From the NCBI RefSeq assembly GCF_001434295.1, contig NZ_AZFA01000009.1, positions 1 through 64,000 on the forward strand: 64,000 bases of DNA. The letters are read 5' to 3'. Under the pieces are notes generated by a model, which saw only the letters and a program-made list of their open reading frames with translations, made no database searches and was not told where the DNA came from. Of this stretch, positions 36,999 through 45,416 are shown one piece after another. A program made the translations under genes and the position numbers. The stretch comes from Companilactobacillus versmoldensis DSM 14857 = KCTC 3814. GTDB taxonomy: Bacteria > Bacillota > Bacilli > Lactobacillales > Lactobacillaceae. The stretch's first letter is position 1. Each line of letters begins with the position of its first letter.

Positions 36999-37043
36999 CA
37001 TACAATTGGACTAGCAATTAAATCCATTCGATAGGGGAAAACA

Positions 37044-37655
37044 ATGATATTAACACTGATATTGGTGTCGATGATTTGGGGATGCCTTACTTGGGTCATA
37101 CATCGACATTCAAGCAGAAAGGGACTAATGAGACGACTTCATTTAGGCCCAGTTTTATTGTTGCTGATACTTATATTAGCGGCATGTAGTGGCGAATCAG
37201 CTCAATCTGATAGTCAGACTGACAGTGATAAGTCCAGCAGTCCTAAAACTGAATTGATCACCAAGAAGCAATATCAAGCTGCTAAAAAAGAACATACTGA
37301 TTTAGTCGCAAAAGACCAGGAGCTATCGAAATCTTTATCCGCTGCAGAAGATAAGAAACAACAGGTCAAAGATCAGCTTAGCCAATCTCAGACTGAGCAA
37401 AATAACCAGGCTGAAGCCACAACGAGACAACCAAGTAGTTCTGATAATGCCACATCATCTTCAAAGCCTTCAAATGACGGTCAATCAAAAGGTGATATGG
37501 TCACTAGCGATAGTAACCAGATCGTCGGCAATGTTAATTCACATATTTATCATGTTCCTGGCCAAAGGGGTTATTCGATGAGCTCCAAAAATGCCGTTTT
37601 CTTTCATTCGGAACAAGAAGCAATTGACAATGGTTATAGGAAGGCTAAAAACTAA
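37044..37655 (+). CDS. Exported protein with C-terminal sunset-like domain
   Basis: A 203-residue exported protein. The N-terminus has two hydrophobic stretches; the second ends in LAACSG, a possible lipobox. An alternative ATG at 37128 (AAAGGG upstream) would give a standard 175-residue lipoprotein. A coiled-coil-like region (QYQAAKKEHTDLVAKDQELSK...) and a Ser/Asn-rich linker follow. The last about 35 residues (HIYHVPGQ..Y..........F.SEQEAIDNGYRKAK) match the short module often attached to extracellular nucleases. The start of the nuclease gene overlaps its stop by one base, so the two proteins likely act together. Confidence 0.75.
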   Translation: MILTLILVSMIWGCLTWVIHRHSSRKGLMRRLHLGPVLLLLILILAACSGESAQSDSQTDSDKSSSPKTELITKKQYQAAKKEHTDLVAKDQELSKSLSAAEDKKQQVKDQLSQSQTEQNNQAEATTRQPSSSDNATSSSKPSNDGQSKGDMVTSDSNQIVGNVNSHIYHVPGQRGYSMSSKNAVFFHSEQEAIDNGYRKAKN

Positions 37656-38503
37656 TGAGAAAACAACTTAAAGCTGTCTTGATAATTCTTTTTTCAGTAG
37701 TCTTATTGGCTGGTCCAGAATTGAGTTCTCCAGCGATTGCGGGAGAAAATGCCACGAGTAGTGGTTTTCAAACTAAGGCTCAGAAACTTATCTCTAGCAA
37801 TAATAAACTGAAAAAGGCGATCAAGAGCAAAGAAAAGCAAATTAGTAAGATTCAAGATTATCTTGATAAACATAAAGATTCGCAAACAAGTAGCAATCAA
37901 ACAAATTCCAGTACTAATTCAACCACTACTGATCTAGCTAATTTAAATTACGCTGGGACTCAGGAAATTACCGTCAACAATAACAATCCACAATTCAGTG
38001 ACAGTGATTTGAGTACCTCTAGTGGTGCTTGGCAGACTTTCGGCGAACTCGACAATTTGAATCGAGTTTCAGCTGCCAATGCGATGCTAAATGTTTCCTT
38101 GATGCCACATGCCAAGAGGGAACCACTTTATGTTGACCCAACTGGCTGGCACAATAAGAAGGGACCTTCTGGTTGGTTGTATAACCGCAGTCATTTGATC
38201 GGCTATCAATTCACTGGGCAAAATAATAACGTTAGAAACTTAATGACGGGAACGGCTTCATTGAACAGTCCAGAAATGCAGCACCACGAAATGGATATTG
38301 CCTACTATTTAAAGCGTAGCGCAAATCATTACGTCCGTTATCGAGTTACACCTGTATTTCGAGGCAACGAACTCCTAGCTCGCGGAGTTCAGATGGAGGC
38401 TCAATCAGTCGGCGACAATTCCATTCATTTCAACGTTTATATTTTCAACGTCGAAAAGGGTTTTGTATTAAATTACAACGACGGTACAAGTACTGTTGGG
38501 TAG
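37655..38503 (+). CDS. DNA/RNA non-specific endonuclease, DNA-entry type
   Basis: An exported endonuclease of 282 residues with a signal peptide (hydrophobic 6-27) and a short coiled coil (about 45-75). The beta-beta-alpha metal nuclease core has YNRSHLIGYQFTGQNNNVRNLMTGTASLN, where the His in NRSH is the general base (DRGH in EndA) and Asn in the next helix binds Mg. It could degrade external DNA for nutrition or in transformation, as EndA does. A terminator follows immediately. Confidence 0.87.
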   Translation: MRKQLKAVLIILFSVVLLAGPELSSPAIAGENATSSGFQTKAQKLISSNNKLKKAIKSKEKQISKIQDYLDKHKDSQTSSNQTNSSTNSTTTDLANLNYAGTQEITVNNNNPQFSDSDLSTSSGAWQTFGELDNLNRVSAANAMLNVSLMPHAKREPLYVDPTGWHNKKGPSGWLYNRSHLIGYQFTGQNNNVRNLMTGTASLNSPEMQHHEMDIAYYLKRSANHYVRYRVTPVFRGNELLARGVQMEAQSVGDNSIHFNVYIFNVEKGFVLNYNDGTSTVG

Positions 38504-38552
38504 AAAAAAAGTATATGAATACTTCAATTTGAAGTGTTCATATACTTTTTTA
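38504..38552. terminator. Bidirectional terminator
   Basis: A long inverted repeat, AAAAAGTATATGAATACTTC and its near-complement, with A/T tracts at both ends lies between the convergent nuclease gene and the gene at 38562. Confidence 0.85.
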
Positions 38553-38561
38553 ATATTAATA

Positions 38562-39143
38562 TTATTCGTCAGAAGTTGGTCCATGATCCTCTACTTTTTG
38601 TAACTGTAGAGAAGGGATCGTAATTTGTTCTCCATCTGTTGATTCGTAGCTTGTTAGACCTAATGACTTACCATAGATTGTTACACTATCTTCATCGAGA
38701 ATATGGGAATCATTAAGGATCTTATTCTTGAATGTTGCGTAAACTATATTGTCGTAGTCTCCATTAATTGCTACGCGGATTTCGCTTTCTTTGTCGTCTT
38801 CGATTATCTGAGCGATTTCACCAGTGAATTTCACCATTTTCCCTTTGAAATCTTTTGGATTCCTAGCTAAGTTATCAAAAGTTATGTCTGTTTGATAATC
38901 ATCAGGATTAAAAGGTATCTCTACTTCAGGTTTAGGCTTTGGTTTGGGTGTTTCTTTTTTATGAGATTCTTTTGATGGCCTTGGTGTATTGTTCTTTTTT
39001 GATACTTGCGTAGTCGGTGCAGAAGACTTACTACTTTTTGAATCATTGTTTAAATTGATTACAACGATTGTCATAATAATTGCGATAAAACCGCCAATGG
39101 TTGTCCAAAATTGCCAGTTTTTATAAAAAGCTGGTTTTTTCAT
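38562..39143 (-). CDS. Membrane-anchored protein with OB-like domain, unknown function
   Basis: A 193-residue protein with one N-terminal helix (about residues 12-30), a Ser/Lys/Pro-rich linker ending in PKPKPKPEV, and a C-terminal beta-rich domain (about 85-185) with KDFKGKMVKFTGEIAQIIED and VTIYGKSLGLTSY. The strand pattern resembles the tRNA_anti-like OB fold found in exported proteins of lactobacilli, but I am not certain. AGAGGTG precedes the ATG. It is transcribed alone. No function can be given. Confidence 0.7.
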   Translation of the reverse strand: MKKPAFYKNWQFWTTIGGFIAIIMTIVVINLNNDSKSSKSSAPTTQVSKKNNTPRPSKESHKKETPKPKPKPEVEIPFNPDDYQTDITFDNLARNPKDFKGKMVKFTGEIAQIIEDDKESEIRVAINGDYDNIVYATFKNKILNDSHILDEDSVTIYGKSLGLTSYESTDGEQITIPSLQLQKVEDHGPTSDE

Positions 39144-39323
39144 AATTCACCTCTAATTTTCTAGTGGATTTTGTATTTATTTTTATTGATATAGCTAAGC
39201 TATTTCAAAATATAATCTGACCACTTTTTAAAATTTTATAGACTTTTAACTTAAAGACAAGATAAAAAGTGTTCACAGAAAAAATTAAATATATAACTTT
39301 CATCGTATTTTTAATTTTTTATA

Positions 39324-39359
39324 AAATAAAAAGAGTACGCCACATTAGTGGCATACTCT
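39324..39359 (-). terminator. Terminator of pepI
   Basis: AGAGTACGCCAC (39332-39343) and GTGGCATACTCT (39348-39359) form a stem with one mismatch; on the minus strand it is followed by a T tract. Confidence 0.82.
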
Positions 39360-39366
39360 AAGCTAA

Positions 39367-40272
39367 CTAATCATTAAAATTGTTGTTCTCAACGTCTTTG
39401 ATGAACTTCTCTAAGTGGTCGAAGTAGACTGGGGCGTTGTCGATCATGTGGTGATGGCCACCGTTTGGTGTTGTTTCCAAGCGTGCATGTGGAATTTCTT
39501 GTTGCATGATCTTGGCTGTGGCGATTGGCATTGTTTCGTGTTCACCGAAGGTGATCAAAGTTGGAACGTTGATTTCTTTGAGGTGCTTGCGGAAGTGCCA
39601 GTCTTTGAGCTTTCCTGTGATAACGAATTCGTTGTTACCTTGGAAGGCACCATAGACGTCAGTCGACATAGTGTTGATCAAATGACTGATGGCAGCAGGT
39701 TGCTTGCGGTCAACGTATTCTTTGTTCAAGACGTCAACGTAACTTTGGTAAGTTGCGTCTTCTAAGTCATCCTCAGCTTCTTTTTGTTCCATATATTTAA
39801 CTTTGTCTGGACCTAAGGCATCCATACGGCATTTGTTGATATTTTTAACATAGTCGTCGATTTCGTCGACCATACTTGAAATGATGGCACCCTTTAAATG
39901 TTGACCATATTTAGCAGCGTACATTTGAACAAGTGCGCCACCCCATGATTGTCCGATCAAGTAAAAGTTGTTTAAGCCCAACTTTTGTCTAACTTCTTCA
40001 ACTTCTTCAAGAAAGTAGTCGTAAGTTAAATATTTTTTGGCAATTTCTGGATCACCGTAATCAGGTTGATCTGAATACCATGAGCCCAATTGGTCATACA
40101 TTGTAACTTGTACGCCAAGATCGGCTAATTTTTCACCAAAGTTTTCCCAGTATTCATGGTTTCCACCAGGTCCACCATGTAGGCAGAGCAATTTAATGTC
40201 TCCATGTCCTTGAGTATTGGTCCAAAGGTGGTAGCCGTTGTCCAATGTAATAATCGTTGTTCCTTGTTTCAT
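39367..40272 (-). CDS. pepI: Proline iminopeptidase-type alpha/beta hydrolase
   Basis: A cytosolic peptidase of 301 residues that removes N-terminal proline from peptides. The sequence has the S33-family HGGPGGNHEYWENF oxyanion motif, the nucleophile elbow GQSWGG and DQLGSWYSD, the family's DQ.G...S block. The late His is in PNGGHHHMIDN. AGGAGG precedes the ATG. It stands alone between an OB-like exported protein gene and a surface-protein gene. Prolyl peptidases suit growth on casein or plant peptides. Confidence 0.88.
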   Translation of the reverse strand: MKQGTTIITLDNGYHLWTNTQGHGDIKLLCLHGGPGGNHEYWENFGEKLADLGVQVTMYDQLGSWYSDQPDYGDPEIAKKYLTYDYFLEEVEEVRQKLGLNNFYLIGQSWGGALVQMYAAKYGQHLKGAIISSMVDEIDDYVKNINKCRMDALGPDKVKYMEQKEAEDDLEDATYQSYVDVLNKEYVDRKQPAAISHLINTMSTDVYGAFQGNNEFVITGKLKDWHFRKHLKEINVPTLITFGEHETMPIATAKIMQQEIPHARLETTPNGGHHHMIDNAPVYFDHLEKFIKDVENNNFND

Positions 40273-40494
40273 ACGGGATTGCCTCCTGAAAATTTGAATA
40301 ATTACAGTATATAGCTATCAAGTTGTCTGTCAAAATAATAAGATTAAATTTGTATAAAAAGTTGAATCCTAATTTTCAGATAATTACAAAAAAATATTTC
40401 TTAAAAATTAGGTTTATCATTATCAATAATTCGATAAGTATATTATATGAATATATGATATTATAGACGTATATCGAAACGAGGGGGCTATACA

Positions 40495-41895
40495 ATGAAG
40501 AAAAGCATTGTAAAATTATTGGCCATCGGAATGTTACTCGGGGGAGTAATTGTTCCGGCAACTGTGACCGATAACGGATCTACAACACCACAAATTACTA
40601 CTACACAAACAGCGAAGGCTGCTACTACTACATCAGATTCAGACAAGACGCAGACTGTTCCATATCAAGTTTATAAAACTGATACAAATACAAAGTCAAT
40701 GTCCAGCCAGTACTTTACTGACACTGCAACGGTGACACCTAACAGTGATGGTACTTACAAAGTGACCTTAACAGTCAAGGTACCTTCAATTGCTTCAGTG
40801 GATATCCTAACTATGAATGGCGATAAGGTAACAGATAGTGCTAAAGATGGTACAACTTATCAAGACGTTTCATTTAACGTTGATAAGCTATCAGACTTAG
40901 ATGGTACATTAAATAGTACTATGCAAATTAAAGTTCTTGGATTAGGTTTGATGAAACCAACTGCTGACTTCAAATTTGATACAAGCAATCTAAAAGATGT
41001 TGCCGAATCAGACTCAGATTCAGATACCAATGATGATTCAGATAGTTCAACTGATACTAATACTGATCCTGGCACAGATACTAATACTAATGGTTCTGGT
41101 GACGAATCAACTGGTTACGATGGTGATTACGACCCAATCATAGCTGATCCTGACAAAGATAATGGAAGCTCATCAAGTGATTCCGGTTCTAACGTTATAG
41201 TTGGTGATCCTGAAACAGCTCCTTCAACTTCGACTTCAGATGACGTACAAGAAATTCCATACTCAGTCTTGAAAGCTGATTCATCTCAAGGAGAATCAGT
41301 TTCTACCCAATTCTTTACAGGTACTGCTAAAGTTTCCAAGAACGATGATGGAACATATAAAGTTATGATGACCATGACTTATCCAACATCATTCGGTACA
41401 CAACCTGTAACAATTGATTCCATTAATGGTGGTTCGATCAATGCCGATGATACCAAGACTTACACTCAAGGTGGCAAGAACTACATGGACTTCAGTTTCA
41501 ACATTAATAGCATGAGTGACTTGGACAACTTGATCCCATGTACTATGACGATCGACGTTTCAAGTTACGGCTTTAATGCAACTGAAAGTGTCAATTTCAA
41601 ATTTAATTCAACATCTTCAGGCGTAGCCGGTTCAAGTACTACAGGTACTGGTTCATCAGCTACTAATCCAAGTGGTGTTTATGGTTCAACATCTGATTGG
41701 CCATCAAGCACAGGCACAGATTCAACTGATCCAACAAGCTCAACAGATGGCACAACACCATCATCAAGCACTGATTCTTCAACATTGCCACAAACAGGTA
41801 ATGCTACAAACTCAGTTGTTTTGACAGTTATCGGTTTAGCCGTAGCTTTAATGAGCATTGTTTTATTTAAAAAATTATCAGATGTTAAAGCTTAA
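40495..41895 (+). CDS. LPQTG-anchored surface protein with two NEAT-like repeats
   Basis: A wall-anchored protein of 466 residues with a signal peptide ending near AKAA, two homologous domains (about 50-165 and 255-385) and a C-terminal sortase signal LPQTG with a helix and KKLSDVKA tail. Each domain begins with (V/I)PY.V.K.D, has SQ(Y/F)FT.TA.V....DGTYKV and ends with a DFKFD-type strand, which resembles NEAT domains. The YxxxY haem-ligand pattern is not visible in either, so haem binding is doubtful. An Asp/Ser/Thr-rich linker joins the two. GAGGGG precedes the ATG. Confidence 0.8.
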   Translation: MKKSIVKLLAIGMLLGGVIVPATVTDNGSTTPQITTTQTAKAATTTSDSDKTQTVPYQVYKTDTNTKSMSSQYFTDTATVTPNSDGTYKVTLTVKVPSIASVDILTMNGDKVTDSAKDGTTYQDVSFNVDKLSDLDGTLNSTMQIKVLGLGLMKPTADFKFDTSNLKDVAESDSDSDTNDDSDSSTDTNTDPGTDTNTNGSGDESTGYDGDYDPIIADPDKDNGSSSSDSGSNVIVGDPETAPSTSTSDDVQEIPYSVLKADSSQGESVSTQFFTGTAKVSKNDDGTYKVMMTMTYPTSFGTQPVTIDSINGGSINADDTKTYTQGGKNYMDFSFNINSMSDLDNLIPCTMTIDVSSYGFNATESVNFKFNSTSSGVAGSSTTGTGSSATNPSGVYGSTSDWPSSTGTDSTDPTSSTDGTTPSSSTDSSTLPQTGNATNSVVLTVIGLAVALMSIVLFKKLSDVKA

Positions 41896-41973
41896 TTAGT
41901 GTCATTGATTATTATCTTCTTCGGGAAAAGTTAAGTGTATTATCAATGGGTGACTAAATTAGATTTAATATTC

Positions 41974-42013
41974 AAAGAGCAACTAGCTGGGATTTAGGCT
42001 AGTTGCTCTTTTT
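41974..42013 (+). terminator. Terminator of LPQTG protein gene
   Basis: AAAGAGCAACTAGC (41974-41987) and GCTAGTTGCTCTTT (41998-42011) form a 14-bp perfect stem with a T tract. Confidence 0.92.
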
Positions 42014-42121
42014 CGTTATCAGTAAAAATCCTTTTATTAATTCAAACAATAATAGCTATTAATTTGATGTATAAATAAGGTACGCCAAGTTTTATTTATT
42101 TTATTAATGGAAGTGATTCTA

Positions 42122-42385
42122 ATGACTGATACTATTACTTATCCTGCAGTTTTAAGCCGTTCGGAGATGGATGAGAATATTTTATACAATGTGACATTCC
42201 CTGATTTATCCAGCGCCAATACTTACGGAATGAATATTCGTGACGCACGATCGAATGCAGAGACCTTACTTAGTTTGTTACTGAATGATTTGAAACATTT
42301 TCCAGAAAGTTCATCATTGATTGATTTACAGAAACATTATCCGAACAGCATTGTTTCTTTGATCACAGTTAAACGTCAACATTAA
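42122..42385 (+). CDS. HicB-like protein without HicA partner
   Basis: An 87-residue protein with the partial-RNase-H-like HicB fold: ITYPAVLSRSEMDENILYNVTFPDL, then TYG and the helix DARSNAETLLSLLL. HicB proteins are antitoxins to the HicA RNase, yet no small basic HicA ORF lies on either side, and no C-terminal DNA-binding domain is present. The ATG at 42122 has GGAAGTGAT before it; the in-frame ATG at 42107 precedes that site. It may be a solitary regulator or a remnant. Confidence 0.78.
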   Translation: MTDTITYPAVLSRSEMDENILYNVTFPDLSSANTYGMNIRDARSNAETLLSLLLNDLKHFPESSSLIDLQKHYPNSIVSLITVKRQH

Positions 42386-42390
42386 AAAAT

Positions 42391-42431
42391 AAAAGGCATC
42401 GGAATTTTCTGAAAAATTCCGATGCCTTTTT
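42391..42431. terminator. Bidirectional terminator
   Basis: AAAAGGCATCGGAATTTT and AAAAATTCCGATGCCTTTTT form an 18-bp stem around CTG, between the convergent HicB-like gene and response-regulator gene. Confidence 0.92.
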
Positions 42432-42447
42432 GATTTAGAAACTGGTT

Positions 42448-43203
42448 TTAAATAGATTCGGCAATCAATGGATAAGAATTGTCGAGAATATAACCAAAGC
42501 CTCTAACTGTTTTGATCCACGCGGGATCTTGGGGATTACTTTCTAACTTGTCTCGTAAATGACTGATATGAATATCGATGATTCGGGATGAACCAATGGA
42601 ATCATAGCCCCAAACGCCTTCAAGCAATTGATCTCGACTAAGCACCTGCCCACGATGTTTCATTAAATACCAGAGCAAACTGAATTCTTTGGGGGTTAAA
42701 CCGAGGTCGACACCATCATTAGTGACGCGATACTGTTTAAAATCAATTTCCAAATTATCGCATTTAACTGAGGAACGATTAGCTTGATGAGCATCCATTG
42801 GGGAAATTTCATCTGCTTCATCTCCGGTGATACTGGTACGATTGTAAACCCAGAGTAGTTGTTTAAGTCGTGCCATCAATTCAGCAAAATCAAGTGGTTC
42901 GATCAAATATGCATCGATGTTTAAGTTGTAGCAGTCGATCCGTTCCTGATGATTTTCTTCAGAAGCAAAGACGATCATTGGACCATTGATCATTTTTCTG
43001 ATCAAACGCAGTTCTTTGAGATGGTCTTTTAATGGGGCGGCTGAAAGGTCCCAGATCAAACCGGAGACTTCTTGATCTTTTACAATGTCGACTGTTTTTT
43101 TGGAGTCAGTCATATTGCTGATGAACCAGCCTTGATCGTTACAATGTCGGTTGATTTCAATGAATAATGATAGGTTATTGCTTAGCAAAACTAAAGGTTT
43201 CAT
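42448..43203 (-). CDS. OmpR-family regulator with degenerate receiver
   Basis: A DNA-binding regulator of 251 residues. The C-terminal winged helix is typical (LGLTPKEFSLLWYLMKHRGQVLSRDQLLEGVWGYD...RIIDIHISHLRDKLE...IKTVRGFGYIL). The receiver keeps Asp52 (LIWDL), but the acidic pair that binds Mg is Asn9-Asn10, and the invariant Lys is Glu102 (LIEP). Phosphorylation is therefore doubtful. No histidine kinase gene is adjacent. It is divergent from pstS, with Pho-box repeats between, so control of phosphate uptake is likely. The start is uncertain: GGAGG is 12 nt before the ATG at 43203, and an ATG at 43224 has no site. Confidence 0.85.
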   Translation of the reverse strand: MKPLVLLSNNLSLFIEINRHCNDQGWFISNMTDSKKTVDIVKDQEVSGLIWDLSAAPLKDHLKELRLIRKMINGPMIVFASEENHQERIDCYNLNIDAYLIEPLDFAELMARLKQLLWVYNRTSITGDEADEISPMDAHQANRSSVKCDNLEIDFKQYRVTNDGVDLGLTPKEFSLLWYLMKHRGQVLSRDQLLEGVWGYDSIGSSRIIDIHISHLRDKLESNPQDPAWIKTVRGFGYILDNSYPLIAESI

Positions 43204-43371
43204 TGATCCATCTAACCTCCGCATTTATTTGAATAATTTCCCAGTTATCTACAGAAAGTATACCAAGGACGATACTGCCATGTCCTATATATGTACTTTG
43301 TTTTGCATTGTTTTTCAGTATATGAAAATACAAATATTTAATTGACATCATTTATAAAAATGCCCGATTCT

Positions 43372-43421
43372 GTAACACAAAATTTACATGTAATTTACAA
43401 TTGCTACACATAAAATTTACG
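43372..43421 (+). promoter_or_regulatory. Pho-box array, five 11-bp repeats
   Basis: Five hexamers are spaced exactly 11 bp apart: GTAACA (43372), TTTACA (43383), TTTACA (43394), TACACA (43405) and TTTACG (43416). This matches the PhoP box of Bacillus, TT(A/T/C)ACA repeats with 5-nt spacers. The array ends about 70 nt before pstS, next to TTGACC at 43422. Confidence 0.8.
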
Positions 43422-43493
43422 TTGACCAAGTAAAGTAAAGACAGACTTAAAGATTAGCTATAAGCTAATTAAATATATTAAGGGGTCCTATCT

Positions 43494-44393
43494 ATGAAAA
43501 AAAGAAACATTTTTTCAACTCTATTGATGTTAGGTGCTGTCGGTGCCGTATTAACAGGATGTGGTTCAAATAGCGCTTCCTCAAATGGAAGTTCAAGTGC
43601 CAGTGACCACGCTGGCAAAATCACAGCTGTTGGTTCAACAGCGCTCCAACCATTAGTCGAGAAGGCTGCTGGTCAATTTCAAAATGATAATAAGAAAATC
43701 AATATCACTGTCCAAGGTGGTGGGTCAGGAACTGGTTTAAGTCAAGTGCAAGATGGAGCAGTTGCCATTGGTAACTCAGATATCTTTGCTGAATCAAAAC
43801 CAGGTATCGACTCAAGTAAGTTAGTTGATCACAAGGTTGCCGTTGTTGGTATGGCACCAGTTGTCAATAAAGATGCTGGCGTTGATAACATTACAATGGC
43901 TCAATTAAAAGACATCTTCACTGGTAAAGTTACAAACTGGAAAGAAGTTGGCGGCAAGGACGAAAAGATCACTGTTGTTAACCGTGCTGAAGGTTCAGGT
44001 ACTCGTGCAACATTCGAAGACGCTGTACTTTCAGGTGCTAAGGCCGTTAAATCACAAGAACAAGATTCAAACGGAACAGTTCAAAAGATTGTTTCATCAA
44101 CACCTGGAGCAATTAGTTACCTCGCATTCTCATATCTAAATGATTCTGTAAAACCATTATCTATTGACAAGGTAAAACCTACTGATGCCAATGTCGAAAA
44201 TAACAAGTGGAAGATCTGGTCATATGAACACATGTATACCAAGGGTAAAGCTAAGACAGCCACTGCCGATTTCTTGAAATACATGAATTCTAAAGATGTT
44301 CAAGATAGCTTGGTTAAGAAGATGGGCTACATCAGTATTCATAATATGAAAGTTCAAAAAGATGCTAAGGGTAACGTTACAGACGCTAAGTAA
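43494..44393 (+). CDS. pstS: Phosphate-binding lipoprotein
   Basis: PstS captures phosphate outside the membrane for the Pst ABC transporter. Its 299 residues start with a lipoprotein signal (LTGC) and contain AVGSTALQPLVE, VQGGGSGTGLSQVQDGAVAIGNSD and NRAEGSGTRATFE, the phosphate-loop signatures. AAGGGG is upstream. It leads pstS-pstC-pstA-pstB-phoU, with an attenuating hairpin between pstS and pstC. Confidence 0.96.
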   Translation: MKKRNIFSTLLMLGAVGAVLTGCGSNSASSNGSSSASDHAGKITAVGSTALQPLVEKAAGQFQNDNKKINITVQGGGSGTGLSQVQDGAVAIGNSDIFAESKPGIDSSKLVDHKVAVVGMAPVVNKDAGVDNITMAQLKDIFTGKVTNWKEVGGKDEKITVVNRAEGSGTRATFEDAVLSGAKAVKSQEQDSNGTVQKIVSSTPGAISYLAFSYLNDSVKPLSIDKVKPTDANVENNKWKIWSYEHMYTKGKAKTATADFLKYMNSKDVQDSLVKKMGYISIHNMKVQKDAKGNVTDAK

Positions 44394-44414
44394 TCGTTAA
44401 CTGAAGTATCAAAT

Positions 44415-44471
44415 AGACTTTGACCAAATTAGGGGGAAATTTGTCAAACTAATTGGTTGAGGTCTTTTTTT
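44415..44471 (+). terminator. Intra-operon attenuator between pstS and pstC
   Basis: AGACTTTGACCAAATTAG (44415-44432) pairs imperfectly with CTAATTGGTTGAGGTCT (44449-44465), followed by a T run to 44471. A partial terminator here would make pstS mRNA more abundant than the transporter mRNA, as is common for binding proteins. Confidence 0.75.
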
Positions 44472-44492
44472 GTATAAATTTGGAGGATTCAA

Positions 44493-45416
44493 ATGAAAGA
44501 GATTCAAAATAAGTTGCTGACAAAATCAAAAGCAACCCGTGAAGATCATTTTGGCCGTGCGATTTGTTATTTATGCATTGGTCTGATCATTGCCCTAGTT
44601 GTCTGTATTTTGTATTTCATTACTTCTCGTGGTATTGCAACGTTTACTCAAAATCATGTTAATATTTGGGGATTTTTAGCGGGTACCAATTGGAATCCGG
44701 GATCCGTTGACGCACATGGAAATCCGGAAGTCGGCGCACTTCCAATGATCGTGACGTCGTTTAGTGTCACCGTGTTAGCAGCTGCGGTTGCTACACCATT
44801 TGCTTTAGCAATGGCTATCTTTATGTCGGAAATTGCAGGGAAAAAAGGAACCAAATTTTTACAACCTGTTATTGAATTATTAGTCGGTATTCCATCAGTT
44901 GTTTATGGATTTATTGGCCTTTCAGTAATTGTTCCTTTAATCAGAAAAATTTTTGGTGGAACTGGCTTTGGTATTTTAGCCGGAACTATTGTTTTGTTTG
45001 TCATGGTTTTACCAACGATCACTTCGTTATCAGTAGATAGTTTAAGGGCCGTACCTTTGAGTTATCGTCAGGCATCAGCAGCTTTAGGTGCCAATCGTTG
45101 GCAGACTATTTACAAAGTTATTTTAAGAACCGCTGCACCTGGTATTTTAACGGCCGTTATTTTTGGTATGGCACGTGCTTTTGGTGAAGCTTTAGCCGTA
45201 CAAATGGTTATTGGTAATGCCGTTTTGATGCCGAAGAGTTTAGTATCACCAGCTTCTACTTTGACTAGTAAATTAACCACTGATGTTGGAAATACAGTTA
45301 TGGGGACTTTGCCAAATAATGTCCTTTGGTCATTGGCTTTGATCCTCTTGTTCATGTCACTATTTTTCAACTTGTTAGTAAGATTTATTGGTAAGAAAGG
45401 CAGTATTAAAAAATGA
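44493..45416 (+). CDS. pstC: Phosphate ABC permease PstC
   Basis: A membrane subunit of the phosphate transporter, 307 residues with six helices. The conserved region PVIELLVGIPSVVYGFIGL and the EAA-type loop YRQASAALGANRWQTIYKVIL are present. GGAGG precedes the ATG, and the gene overlaps pstA by 4 nt. Confidence 0.95.
   Translation: MKEIQNKLLTKSKATREDHFGRAICYLCIGLIIALVVCILYFITSRGIATFTQNHVNIWGFLAGTNWNPGSVDAHGNPEVGALPMIVTSFSVTVLAAAVATPFALAMAIFMSEIAGKKGTKFLQPVIELLVGIPSVVYGFIGLSVIVPLIRKIFGGTGFGILAGTIVLFVMVLPTITSLSVDSLRAVPLSYRQASAALGANRWQTIYKVILRTAAPGILTAVIFGMARAFGEALAVQMVIGNAVLMPKSLVSPASTLTSKLTTDVGNTVMGTLPNNVLWSLALILLFMSLFFNLLVRFIGKKGSIKK

Noticed and set aside
40495-41895. Haem-uptake system linked to cydAB
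   Set aside because: The surface protein lacks the YxxxY haem ligands and no haem transporter genes are nearby, so the link is only a weak idea.
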